A stretch of 64,000 nucleotides of DNA from Phoenix dactylifera (Eukaryota; Streptophyta; Magnoliopsida; Arecales; Arecaceae): the NCBI RefSeq assembly GCF_009389715.1, contig NC_052400.1, positions 19,809,674 through 19,873,673 on the forward strand. Reading direction: 5' to 3'. The translations under genes and the position numbers were made by a program. The notes beneath the pieces are model-generated. The model was not told the DNA's origin. It saw only the letters and a program-made list of their open reading frames with translations, and searched no databases. Below, piece by piece: positions 12,635-23,574 of this stretch. How positions within the stretch are numbered: the stretch's first letter is position 1; every line of letters starts with the position of its first letter.

Positions 12635-13277
12635 GCAATCACAAGAAACCTAAGAAAACGAGCCTTTGCACTGAACCTGGACTTCATGGGCGATGGTGGA
12701 AAGTGTCAATCTGCCTTTTGAGTAGGTTACCATTATACCCGTTGCTTGAAAGCATGGTGTTCTTTTCACTGGAGAGGTGAGTAAAAGGTTTTTGGTAATT
12801 TGCTTATCCTCTCTTTACAATGCTTGGAAGAGTTTAAGCTGTGTTTCTATAAAAGAATGCTTTAATTGGGTTCCATTTCGTTTAGCTTATTTTGTTCTGG
12901 CTGTGTTTCCATTGATGAGATGAAAAGCTTGATCGGTAGGCATGGTCACATGTTTAGGTACGTATGAACCTTTCCGGTAGTTATTCCCGGAAAAACGAAA
13001 GAAAAGAAAAGAAGCCCACAGTCACATTGAGCAAACAATGGTTCATATGGACTCTCTGGTTTGAATTGGGCTCCCACCATTTAAAGGGTAGGAGCATGTC
13101 ATCCATCTGACCCCATCTTGGATCGAGTTAGATGCAGCTTGACCTTTTTCCAACTCAAATTTTGGATCTCAGATTTAGCTCAAGTCTAACACATGTAGCT
13201 GATTGATCAGATTTGGTTTAAGCTGAAATCTACGGGTTAAACCAACTATGCACTAGTTTGTCTTGGGTCTCTCATCA
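11501..13277. other. Intergenic stretch with small duplications and simple repeats
   Basis: No gene was recognised. A 34-bp tandem duplication ('caatggattaggggcttc' start) lies at 11,930-11,995. A duplicated unit carrying (CA)n, followed by (GA)n, lies at 12,490-12,631. Confidence 0.5.
12490..12631. repeat. Duplicated microsatellite block (CA)n-(CA)n-(GA)n
   Basis: The unit 'gatcacgagaagcctgatag' followed by 'atga(CA)n' occurs twice in tandem, and the second copy runs straight into a (GA)n of about 35 bases. Confidence 0.85.
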
Positions 13278-13319
13278 GTTCACTACAAAAGAAAGGATAT
13301 CTCCCGGCACTTTTTTTGG

Positions 13320-13800
13320 TCTCTCCCGACGCTTTTAAGCGTCGGCGAATTTCCAGCCACGCATCGCAAAGCGTGGGTCAGACGTCGGGCAGGTGGGCGT
13401 GGGTCGGGTTTAACCCGACGCGTCAAAAAAGCGTCGTCGCTCTATGCCGACGCTTTTAAGCGTCGTTCATTTTATACAAACCCGACGCATAAAAGCGTCG
13501 GCGTACTTGAACCGACGCTTCCCACCGTATTTGTGTTGGACTATGCCGACGCTTTTAAGCGTCATTCATTTTATACAAACCCGACGTTTAAAAGCGTCAG
13601 CGTACTTCAACCCACGCTTCCCACCGTATTTTGTGTTTGACTATGCCGACGCTTTTAAGCGTCGTTCATTTTATACAAATCCGACGCTTAAAAGCGTCGG
13701 CGTACTTCAACCCACGCTTCCCACCGTATTTTGTTTTGGACTATGCCGACGCTTAAAAGCGTTGGTTTATGCTACTTGAGCGACGCAATAAAGCGTCGTT
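13320..13800. repeat. CACTA left subterminal array, exact 100-bp period
   Basis: Units beginning 'tatgccgacgcttttaagcg' start at 13,442, 13,542, 13,642 and (partial) 13,742, an exact 100-bp spacing. Each holds two or three copies of a near-palindrome, CGACGC-TTTTAA-GCGTCG or its AAAA variant. Similar boxes at the right end (near 19,075 and 19,125) point to a shared protein-binding site, as known for TNPA in En/Spm. Confidence 0.88.
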
Positions 13801-13809
13801 AAACATCAA

Positions 13810-14385
13810 ACCTATGGGTTGCGAACTTCTGGTAGTTGTGAACTTGAGGTTTGCTTTCTCTGTCTCTATATTGAAGACCACCAGCATCTTCACCATCCAA
13901 GGCTGATGGGTTAGAACGAGGAACTCGTTGCAGTCCTCCAGACAGGTGGGCATGCTGTATTTTCATCCAGACCAAAAAGATTTCTAGAAACAAGTGGATC
14001 AGTTCTTCTTTGAGTATTTCAATTTGAACAGGGTGTCCTATAATTGCTTTGCCATTCAATCTGCTCATCAGAGAAACCAGAGGAACATGCTCACCTTGAT
14101 AACTTGCTTGAACCTTCAAATCCACATCAAACAGCATAGGCCTCGTCCTGTCACTGAGACGAGCAGCATAAACTGTCTCATAACACTCGTCAGAATCTTC
14201 CTGGTATGCCCTACGAGCCACATGATATGGGCCTCCAGATTTCCAGACTGATGGGGAAATCATATGAGAATCATTGTCAGAATCTTTGAAGCTAATGTGA
14301 CTTCTCCCACGATCTCTAGCTGCTTTCAGAACAGAGGAATATCTTCGATTACCATACCCAGTCAATTCTGCACCACCCACATCCT
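13810..14385 (-). pseudogene. Captured fragment of a PWWP-domain (At1g51745-like) protein gene
   Basis: The minus strand encodes GGPYHVARRAYQEDSDECYE, then TVYAARLSDRTRPMLFDVDL, then HVPLVSLMSRLNGKAIIGHP. I recall this run from plant nuclear proteins of the Tudor/PWWP/MBT At1g51745-like group, in the part after the PWWP domain. The frame then slips: the expected text (DPLVSRNLFGLDENTA) continues in another frame near 14,000-13,960, and RVPRSNPSALDGEDAGGLQY returns in the first frame near 13,930. The piece therefore carries at least two frameshifts. The PWWP domain itself is absent. It lies inside the CACTA element next to the subterminal array. Family assignment is from memory of conserved text; the captured status follows from position. 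Confidence 0.65.
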
Positions 14386-14857
14386 TACCAATCAAATCAA
14401 CTTCATCACGAGCATAGTTAAACCTCATACATGAATCAACATAAATTACATAAATTACATAAATTACACTAGTCATCAGATCGCACTATTTCTCCAAATC
14501 AACATAAATTACATGGTTCATAGATATATTATATAAAGTATCATTTGGTTGAAGAGACATAGTTTGCCAAGAAGCACATCCATCATGGAGGCTAGACATG
14601 GAAAAGCAAGCACGTGTTACCTTAAAAACTAAGATTTACCAACAATCAGTGCAGCAGTAGCTCTGTTCCACTGCTTCCAACACTAATTATAACAAGGTAT
14701 GCATTTCTACACCACTGGGATTAGTAAGATAGAACAAGAAGTTCAGTACAGATGACACAAAACATTTAGTCTACGAATACATAAACCATCAAAGTAGCTT
14801 CCAAAAATTCCTGTGGCTTACTTCCACAGCTTACTTCCACTGCAACACCCCCCATTC

Positions 14858-15001
14858 TTACTTCCACAGCTTAACAGACTTGTCATGGCTAGCAGAGGCC
14901 ACCATTCCTGTGGCTTGTGACTGTGCCAATGCTGCAATAAGACCTTCGTGTGCCTGGACCGTCATGGTTTGGTTCTCTATCACATTCCACAGCTCCAAAG
15001 A
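14858..15001 (-). pseudogene. Captured last exon of LEUNIG-type corepressor
   Basis: LEUNIG and LEUNIG_HOMOLOG are Groucho/TUP1-like corepressors with C-terminal WD40 repeats. This 48-codon exon reads [20 protein letters not shown], then [20 protein letters not shown], then KSVKLWK and a stop, matching the very end of the LEUNIG WD40 domain. It begins right after a polypyrimidine-TTGCAG acceptor that is still intact (15,002-15,005). The exon itself is open and ends at the native stop. Nothing upstream of it in the CACTA element encodes the rest of LEUNIG, so it is a transposon-carried fragment. Confidence 0.82.
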
Positions 15002-15220
15002 CTGCAAGAATTGAAAGAATACAGAACAAAAATTAGCAAAAGCACACAATCAAGTAAAATGCAAACGATCAAGATTGCTGGCCAGCAAAATAGAACCACA
15101 AGAATGATCTATCAGGTTTCTCATGTATGACAAGTAGCCCTGCTAACCATCGAAGAAGAACAAGAGGAAGAAAAGCAAAATCTACAGTTTACTTTCATGA
15201 AGAAGATGTATTCCAGTTAC

Positions 15221-15280
15221 CTCATCTAGATCGTGGGAGTCAAGTCGTCCAGCCGGACTGCCTGTCCTGAAACCATGTTC
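15221..15280 (-). other. Unassigned 60-nt exon-like segment inside the CACTA element
   Basis: It is flanked by a TTGACAG acceptor and a GTAACT donor on the minus strand and is open in one frame for exactly 20 codons (EHGFRTGSPAG...DLDE); the other two frames contain stops. It lies between the SERINC and LEUNIG pieces in the same orientation. I do not recognise the protein. It may be a fourth captured gene. Confidence 0.45.
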
Positions 15281-15794
15281 CTGTCAAGTCAATATAGAAC
15301 ATACTAATTAAAGTCCTTTCCAAGATCTATACCCGATCATACTGCAACAACCGCCGCTGTTTTTTTAGTACCAAAAGCCTGCCTAATATTTTCAATAACT
15401 GCGGCTCCCAGTCCAACATGTAAAGCAGAAGAAAGCATACCTTCCTTCCGGCCGAGCAAACAGTAGGATTACCCAATACAAATTGTTCCCATTATCTAAA
15501 GTTTCAGAGAATGAAATCAAAGTTTACCCAGCAAATATTTGCATGTTGCCAGTGAATCATGCACAAGAAAGGATGACCATCTTACTGTTCAATTATGAAG
15601 CACCATGGTTACAATTCCAAACATTATAGCAACATCTCTATCATTCTTGAATCACACATAAGTTTAGCCTGCATCTATAATACAGATTCCTCCACAAATG
15701 CAGCATCGAGAGCTGTGTACAGAGACATGTACAGACTCAATGATACTGGACTTGGGTCCCAAATAATTATTGCATCCTTTTACATACTTGGGAG

Positions 15795-16085
15795 TCAGAA
15801 CTCCCTATCTGGGAAGAGAATGGGAGCAATTAGAGACCAGATGTAGAGAGCTGCTGTGGCCCACCCAGTCACAATCCTGACCCACACAGAGGGCCACCCA
15901 ACATCAACAAGCTTACCACTTTCACCAACGGACGTGGACCAGCCAGTAAGAAGCATAGCCGAGTACATGCTGGCAAGGGAGAAAATGAGGTGGAAGAAGG
16001 AATATGAATAGGAGACAGGCTTAGCCTCATCCTTCTTCCTGTCTTCCTGCTCCTCTACCTTGTCAAAAGGAAGCAAAGGCCTCTG
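15795..16085 (-). pseudogene. Captured C-terminus of a SERINC (serine incorporator/TMS) gene
   Basis: SERINC proteins are multi-pass membrane proteins. The minus strand encodes KPVSYSYSFFHLIFSLASMY, then SAMLLTGWSTSVGESGKLVD, then VGWPSVWVRIVTGWATAALY and WSLIAPILFPDREF with the native stop at 15,795. These are the last two membrane segments and the invariant PDREF-type end of plant SERINCs. The frame is intact. No upstream SERINC exons are present. It begins about 100 bp after the last transposase exon, so a transcript reading out of the transposase would run into it in sense. Confidence 0.85.
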
Positions 16086-16186
16086 GCATAATCGTATTTT
16101 GGAAATTGAGGTAAGTATCAAAAAAAAAATTTAAAACAATCTAAAAACATTCATCTCAAAATCGTAAGTACACAAACTACGATGTA

Positions 16187-16934
16187 TCAAGAGTCGACGG
16201 CATCATCATCTCTACGAGTAGATGAAGTATCAGCAACCTACAAGAAAAAAAATACTTTAGAAACTAAAAATACGGAAGTCATCACGCTCATACAAGAATA
16301 CATTATAATTATATAAAATATTCAAATATATTTAGTTATGTACCGGAGGAGCAAATCTCTGCAAAAAAGATGAAATATGGTCAAGCTGATCCTGCAAAGA
16401 TTGTATCTTCAACTCTTGGCTCTGCTTCAACTCCGCCATATCAGTCATATGACTCTGCCTCATCTCCTCTATCCTTGTCTCATATGACTGCTTTATCTGT
16501 GCCATCTCTGTCTTCAAACTACAAACCTCTGCAGTGCTAGTACCTTGTCTAGCATCTTGGGTATATCGGCTCACTGCAGACAGCTGAGTGGGGGTAACTC
16601 CGATACCGTAACCCCTCACCCGACCATAACGTTCTGGGCCCATCAATTCTGCATAGACCTGAGCCTCGACGCGACTGGCCGCGTCGGATGATGATGACTC
16701 TCCGACGCGCTCTGAAATGAGATTTGTAGCTCTTTCCTATATCTCTCTCAAAAAAATAAACAGTCACATTAATAATTTAAAGGAAGTAAAATTAATAAAA
16801 TAATTATGATCAAATAAAAAATGAATACATACAACTATATCTCTCGACTCGTCCCGGACAAAGCTGCCATCTCGGTGAGTGTGGGTCATCTTATAAAACT
16901 CTACCTCACCAGGCTCCCTTCCATGCTCTACTAT
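16187..16934 (-). pseudogene. CACTA transposase (Ptta/En/Spm type), C-terminal exons only
   Basis: Three exons join in phase on the minus strand. Exon a (16,934-16,833) reads IVEHGREPGEVEFYKMTHTH and ends DESRDIV. Exon b (16,736-16,344) reads ERATNLISERVGES... then PERYGRVRGYGIGVTPTQLS, followed by a heptad-like coiled coil (EMAQIKQSYETRIEEMRQSH). Exon c (16,237-16,187) reads VADTSSTRRDDDAVDS and a stop. This is the usual tail of plant En/Spm-type transposases (Transposase_24). All three exons are open with good splice sites, but the N-terminal and catalytic parts are missing to the right, so no active enzyme is encoded. Confidence 0.8.
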
Positions 16935-17236
16935 CTACACATACGGAAAGTATATTGCTAAACTATATATTATGATACGTGCTATATGTTAGTAGAGTTT
17001 CAAATAGTTTGAAACAAACTTACGAATTCATTTCTACGTCTCGCATAACTCTATACATCACGGGGGAAATGTGGTGCTATGCTCTTAGTCCCAAACGCAG
17101 CTATACATCACGGGGGAATTTGATGTCTCTTATTCATCGGCCATCTCGAAATGGTTAAACTAAAGGCGAACTAACGAGTTGGACAAATCTATTCTCTCCC
17201 TCTTCTGTAGATCTCTGTTTTATTTTGTCTGGCGGC

Positions 17237-17450
17237 TCACAGCCAGATTGTATTACTTGGGACCAACCTAACTAAAACCTGCAACGAACGATGCTAAAAA
17301 TTTCTACCCGGAACTGGACTGCCCACCCAAACCCACACTAAAATCACAGCCAGATTGTATTACTTGGGACCAACCTAACTAAAACCTGCAACCAACGATG
17401 CTAAAAATTTCTACGCGGAACTGGACTGCCCACCCAAACCCACACTGAAA
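17237..17450. repeat. 107-bp tandem duplication inside the CACTA element
   Basis: Two adjacent copies start 'tcacagccagattgtattac' at 17,237 and 17,344 and differ at only a few positions. A smaller duplicated motif, 'ctatacatcacgggggaa', lies just left at about 17,051 and 17,101. No coding role is seen. Confidence 0.9.
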
Positions 17451-18714
17451 TACCCAATTACCAGGAACATCAACCTATAATACAAAGTCTGCAACTCCAT
17501 GCTGATAAGGAAGGAATTGGGAACAAAGGCAGGCTGATGACGAGATCAAATCTAATCGCTGGAGCAAATGAAAGCGAACAGCCTGTTCAAAGTTGGAACC
17601 AAATTTCTGGTGGCAGAAGCATATTTTAAATCCTATTAGTTTTTCACAGCCCACTTTTGAGAATCCTTGACATCATAAGCGGTAGAAATAGCTACATAAT
17701 CTTGCACCGCTCGCTTCCTTCACTATTCCAACGTGTGCGCCGCAGCTGGATTCTGTTCATCCACGATACTGTCACTTTTCTGAATGCCAGTACCCAAGAA
17801 GCAGCAAGCCGGCAGGTGCAAATGAAGGCTGAACAATCACGGGACTCAGCATGTCTTAACCTGCTCTCATCCATCAGTTAAGAAGCAGACAGCACAGTTC
17901 TTTAAACAATTTCACTAATATAATATATTTACAAAAATTAGTTCATGAACTGTCATCAACCTTGACATGTTAATGCATCAACTTGATTTTAAATTATATT
18001 CATAACTAATTGTCCTAAAGCTGGCACTAAATAGTTGGAAAAAGGTTGATGGTTATGGTAGTCTGTAATTGATTGTCCAATAATCAATTAGAATTCCAGA
18101 AGATTGAATAAGAGGAAAACGCTCATTAAAAAATAAAAAAAAAACACTGACTCAATATGCACATACTCAGACTGTTCACTGCCAATAATTATCCATATAA
18201 AAAAAGGTGTGGAACATAAACCAGGTCGACAGCTGCTTTAAGGCCGAAAGTGCAATAGAACCAAATTAACATAATCCAATCTATCGGGGATTGAACTACT
18301 ACATCTTCAAGATTCTCAAAGCGGTTCCTGAATTAATGCAAGTAACGGTATAAATAAAATAGCATAGCACCAAAAGAATTGTGTCCTCAATTGTCATCTA
18401 CAACACCGGCTGCCCTTCTGATGATAACCATCTACCTTCAGCCTAAAAGTGACCAATATATCCAATTTTCTCTTAGTCAACATTTGAACGGGGTAGTTAG
18501 ATTGGATGCTAGGGCTCGATATAATGGAAGGAAATTATAGAATGGGAGTTATTTACGGATCTAAACATAAAAAATATAAAACATGAAATGATCTTTCCGC
18601 ACCTTCTTCGTCTCTTCATCATTTGTCATAGTATCTTAAGAAATTATAGTTCTTCATCTTTCTGTAAAGTATTTAGCTGACAGGAGAAAGAGGGGGCATA
18701 CCTCGAATCGGCGC

Positions 18715-19070
18715 TTCCAAAGAACAAGGAGAAGATCCTCGGGCGGAGAAGAAGCTCGATCAACGCTTGAGGGCCAATCGGTCGGAGCCGGAGAGGAGGG
18801 ACGAGGAGAAGATCCTCGGAAAGATCCTCGGGCGGAGGTGAAGCTCGCTCGAGGCTTGAAGGCTTGTCGGTTGACGCCGGAGAGGAGGGAGGAGGCTTGA
18901 GGACGGAGGCAGCCGCTCGTGCCGGAGAGGAGGGCTAGCTAGGGCTCGATCGGGTGGGTATTTGGGGAGGCGGAGAGCCGGAAAAGGAGGGTGGCTATTC
19001 GGGGAGGCGGAGAGCCGGAAAAGGAGTCCAGGCTAGGGCTCGATCGGGAGGGTCGTATTTGGGGAGGAGC
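18715..19070. repeat. GC-rich repeats at the right end of the CACTA element
   Basis: Phrases such as 'gagaagatcctcgggcgga', 'ggagaggaggga', 'ggggaggcggagagccgg' and 'ctagggctcgatcggg' recur two or three times. This matches a GC-rich subterminal region of a CACTA element, placed just inside the right terminus. Confidence 0.65.
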
Positions 19071-19419
19071 CACCGACGCTTCATTGAAGCGTGAGGAAAT
19101 GTGACGCCTGGGGTATTTTTTCCCGACGCTTGTGGATAGCGTCGGCAAAAAAGGGTCGCCTTTTCCCAATTTTTCTGTAGTGGTTCCAACTAGATCAAAC
19201 TAAATTTTGTTGAACTCGTGTCTGAGCTAATTTTAGGTCTGCCTTCCTTTTTCTGCAACTTTGCTTTTGGCTTCCTCTTAAATAAAAACTTTGCCCTTTT
19301 GTTCTAATCAAAACATAACTCGATTTTTATCACATGCATGAACAATTATGGAGTTAGGCATGTATTATCTCAAGAAAAGCGCCATGATCAGTTTATGTTC
19401 GGCACCAAATAAGTCTATA

Positions 19420-19604
19420 TTGTAATGTTCCCTAATCACTATGATGGCCTGGTCTGCCTTGATACTATTTGTAACGACTAGGACTTTATCGAAAAGTTAG
19501 CTAGAAAGTAGCATTTTAGATTTCTTGGCTCCATATAGATATCCAAAATCTTTCTAATGCATAACCGATGTGGGACTAAGCATATGCCCGCACGGATCCT
19601 CACA
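19420..19604 (-). mobile_element. TRIM-type LTR with adjacent internal remnant
   Basis: The segment 19,470-19,604 starts TGTAACGACTAGG and ends GGATCCTCACA, matching the LTRs of the TRIM copies at 38.1, 51.4 and 53.2 kb. Part of the internal region with the primer-binding-site area lies to its left. It is a relic with no coding capacity. Confidence 0.7.
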
Positions 19605-21029
19605 ATATTTCTGGATAATATAATTTGCTTGAAGTTACATGTCTAAGCCCACACAAAGTCTTGAGCTTAAAAAAACTTGCTAAACGCTATAAGTTGCCAC
19701 TCCTATGAGCTAATATGGCTTTGACCTTTAATTTAAACTCTACAACAAACAAAGTGAGACTCGATTTATTCCACCTCCCACCACTATTGCTTCATCCGAC
19801 ACTATCCTATCCATCGATTTTGGAAAATTATTACAATCCAGCCCTCTAATGTGATGCTAGTTTTTGCGTTGCTTCCATCCTCACCACCCTGCAGCTTTCC
19901 CGCTGCCATTATATTTGCCGGACTAGTGGTCCAATGGACTGATGGCCACTTCACTTGGCTAACCATCCTGTTGTCCATCATGGCAACTTCATAAAATTAT
20001 GGATAAATCACAAACAACATACCTCTCCCAATATTCAAATTCAAGAGACCATAACTAAAGTTATCAAGAAAGTACTCTAGCCAAACTCTTATATTTAACG
20101 TATATAAGAGCAGTATGAACTTATTAATCAGTAATGTGAAACCAGATTGGTTCCTGCACATTAGATTATAACAAAATATTTTGGATAAATGGTCTGATGT
20201 ATCCGGCCAGATTATGAAACCAAAATCGCGAAGCCAAAGCACAAACCAATCCCTTGAGAAGTCTCCCTTCGGTCTATGGAGGTAAGCGGTTCAAGGTATT
20301 TCGATTGGATTGGATACTATCAGCCCCACCAAAAGAATGTGGCTTAAGTTTCTTCATTCCAAAACTCGGCTTGTCTTGCTTTCATGCCATATACGATTGC
20401 TTCATGAATGTTCTGGTCTGCCGATTTTGACATTTCTTATTCGTTAATGTGGGCTTCCAAGTGCTAGCTTGACCCAATTATATCTCTCTATATTTATTCT
20501 ATTATATATGTAATGTAAACGCTTCTAATAACATCATGCATGAGGCATATCTGATCATCCATGTTTGTATTCTATGTTTTTCTATCCAATATTAAATCTA
20601 TATTTCTCATCACTTCGAGACTTTCTTATGGGATGGCACTGGCTCCATTCTGCAGGGTCTCGACTGTGTTTTGTATTCTGATTGCTCGTGGTGTACTCAC
20701 ATTCATGTGTAGTGAGACGCTGGTTTACCAAAAAAAAAAACCAAATTTCCCATAACACTGATCATAGCATATGATTGCTAACTAAGTGGTGAAAGGTTCA
20801 AATCCTTGCTATAACATCTATGATTTCCTTATTTATATAATTTAAGTATTTAAAAGAATACATGCATGCATCATGCCATGCTACGCTGATCCTGCTTTGT
20901 CGTGTTTCCTTTTTCTTCATGGGGATGTTACCTACAATATCAAAAATTTGAATCCTTATTCTAGCATTTACTATTTATATAAATTTAATTATTTATTAAA
21001 AATAAATTAGTATATACATTGCATACAAC
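19605..21029. other. Intergenic stretch, nothing recognised
   Basis: AT-rich sequence with no credible coding region. A weak tRNA-like segment with 'ggttcaaatcc' lies near 20,796, possibly a SINE trace. Confidence 0.5.
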
Positions 21030-21038
21030 GCATTCTAG

Positions 21039-21195
21039 AAGAAATTATATTTTGCACTACATGATGGTGCACCACACCAATCATAACTGCTTGTTTCAGT
21101 GGATCTCATTCATCGAGTGCTCATCTTGGTGCACCATCACAAGAATAAACGGTTGTAATTGGTGTGGTGCACCGCCATGTATTTTATAATTTCTA
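21039..21195. mobile_element. Mutator-like MITE, 157 bp
   Basis: It is flanked by a perfect 9-bp duplication GCATTCTAG (21,030-21,038 and 21,196-21,204), the length typical of Mutator-like elements. The ends form long inverted repeats of about 45-50 bp: AAGAAATTATATTTTGCAC... with GGTGCACCACACCAAT at left, and the inverse TAGAAATTATAAAATACATG...GGTGCACCACACCAAT at right. No coding sequence. Confidence 0.85.
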
Positions 21196-22329
21196 GCATT
21201 CTAGTCTCCTCGATGGCATGCTTGGTCATGACACCTCATGCAAGATGGAATGGGCCGAGCCCATTCTCTAGTACCCCATATTAGGTAGGCTACAAACCTT
21301 ATTGGCCCACCCTATTATTCACGAGTTCCACAGGCCCTTGATATAGCCGGTGTCCACACATAAGAGGAGTATCGAGCTTCCTGTAGATTCATGTCTTGGG
21401 GTCTATTGAATTGCATTAGACTCAACAACTTGGGTTCCATAATATTTGTCTAGGGTTGGTAATTAGAAATTTGGAGTGATGAGTATTTCATTCGGTCCGA
21501 ACTAGAATAGCAGATGTTCATAGGAGTTAAGCAACCAAGTTACATATCGCTCATGCTTTTGTGCACCAATTGTCGTGTTTATTTTCTTTTCTTTCCGCTT
21601 TTTTTTTTTTAAAGTTTATTTATGGACAAGGATGCTTACCAACTAGTAGTTCTGGAGTTTGGTGAGACTAAACCCTAATTTGATACTTTCTTAAGTGATA
21701 GATATATAGGGTGTATGTGTGGAGCATGCGCCAAGAGTTTTTTCTTTGGGAAGAGAGAACCATCTTATTTAGAGATAATGGCCTGTCATATTTCTCTAGT
21801 TTTTATTATCAAAAACTACAAGGCCGGACGCTGTTACTATTGTTGTTTTCTTTATAGTTAGGATGCTACATGGCATGAAGGGATCGATACTTTATACAAG
21901 AAGCCTATCATGAATCCTAATAATTCTCTCAAGACATGTAATATGCGACTATTGAAGAGAAAAATTTTGACACAAAAATTAGAAATTTAACATGAAAACA
22001 AGTTAATAGGATTGGAGTCTTTCCAAATCTACTTATCACAATCATGACGACCATCTTGCATATGACAGTGCGTGAACTACTTAATTGGCTACTCCAATTA
22101 TATCTATAAGAACAAAATTATTGAAGATGAATCAGACCAATGCCACAGCGTCCCACAAGCCATGCCATAAATGACATTCCATGAAACTTTAACGTTGCAT
22201 TCGCCCGTCTCCGGTACAATTGAAATTAACACTTTCTTGGAAGACCAAACATATACCACAAGCAAGTAAATGATAGTAGGAATTGCTGCCTTTCATTTTC
22301 TCTTGGCTACCTGGAGATCAACATTGTTG

Positions 22330-23290
22330 CTTTGATAGGCTAGAGCAATCTAAAAGAAAGTCTACTTGCTGGAAGGTTTCCGGTGGAGAATCCTTCGTTG
22401 CTTAAGTTAGTGAAAATGTAGAGCAACATAAGAAGAGAGAGAGAGAGAGAATAAGAGCAGAAGAGTGTTCGAGAGTGCTCACCCGAGGGTCTTCCGGTCA
22501 ACCCTATATATAGAATGGGACGAGCATCTATTACCTTATTCATCGGGAGGCATGATGACCCCTATGTAATGACGGCCGGTTCATTCGCTTAATGCATAGA
22601 AACGTCTCCTCGCAATATGTCTGCGATGTTAGTTAGGCTGATTATGTGTATTTATGGTTGAGCTGGATTGATCGTTGCTGAGATCAGAATTGCAACTTCT
22701 TCAATAATCCTTGGCATTACTCCACAGCTGGACCGACCAGCATAGCACATCGACCGCTACCGAAGTCATTCATCTCGGTCAATGTCGAAGCCAGAAAGAT
22801 TGAAAGAATCTGAGGTCTGAATGATCAATATTTTCTCCATTAAGAAAATACCTTTAACACGATGCTAACATTTTAATCTAATATCTTGCACATCTGACAA
22901 TACGGGACCTATTGGCCATGCCAAGTGGCACTATCCATCTAATTCCAGCTGGCTCACTCAATGTTCCAACCTGTTTGACACAAGACAGATGAGCAAGTTC
23001 CACTGATAAAAGCTAATAAGCTCCTCTTTTTAAAGTTGTGGCCAGACTTTCCAACCTAGAAGGCCTTCCCTTGGCCCAGCCGATGCACCGCCGGAGACGT
23101 TTTCTTCATGAAGCCAGGTCCTTGACGCGGGACCTGGTTTAAGTCAATCAATAGCGATACATTAATTATCCGGAAAACCATGACGACACAGTCAAGTCAA
23201 ACCGCGGAGCCAGTCAACTTCTTCGGTCGTGGTATACGTTAACCTGCCCCGGCGGACACGCAAACCGGGAATTCCAAACTTCTGTATATT
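22330..23290 (-). mobile_element. Probable Gypsy-type LTR remnant
   Basis: The minus strand has a TATATATAG promoter-like box near 22,505 followed by a CT-rich leader and 'taacttaagcaacgaagga'. This resembles 'gacttaagcatcggaggg' in the plus-strand LTR at 24.2 kb. The right end is unclear. It is a relic fragment with no coding sequence. Confidence 0.4.
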
Positions 23291-23574
23291 TTAGCTATGG
23301 ATTTTGATCTCACCGGCTTATTACTCTCTTGATTTGGATAAGAGTCCGAATATTAGTATCGTACACGCGCAGTGTCGGTGATCTTGGAAAGAGTCTGAAA
23401 TGCTAAAGGTAAAACGAAGCATGAGATCGGCCTCCAATAATGACAAAATAAATAAATAAATAAAGTGGAGTCTGAACTTGGGATGGAGAATGAAATGGGA
23501 GAGTTTACATTTGTAATAGCAAGATATAAATCTCCGAATTTTGGAACTTTCGGTTACGTTTCTATTAATCTATG

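Larger units (their letters stand above)
13281..19182 (-). mobile_element. CACTA (En/Spm-like) DNA transposon carrying host gene fragments
   Basis: The left end reads CACTACAAAAGAAAGG. The right end reads TTTTTCTGTAGTG, the inverse of CACTACAGAAAAA. Each end is flanked by the same GTT (13,278-13,280 and 19,183-19,185), the 3-bp target duplication typical of CACTA elements. Length is 5,902 bp. Subterminal arrays rich in CGACGC/GCGTCG lie at the left end (about 13,320-13,800), and GC-rich repeats with the same box lie at the right end (about 18,710-19,150). On the minus strand the order is transposase C-terminal exons (16,934-16,187), SERINC piece, unassigned exon, LEUNIG last exon, PWWP-protein piece. 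The catalytic TNPD-like region was not found, so the element is non-autonomous. The carried pieces include introns or splice sites, so they were acquired as DNA and not from mRNA. Confidence 0.93.

Noticed and set aside
13442-13800. CRISPR-like array (regular 100-bp repeats)
   Set aside because: Repeats include the 'spacers', lie at the end of a CACTA transposon, and the DNA is plant nuclear.
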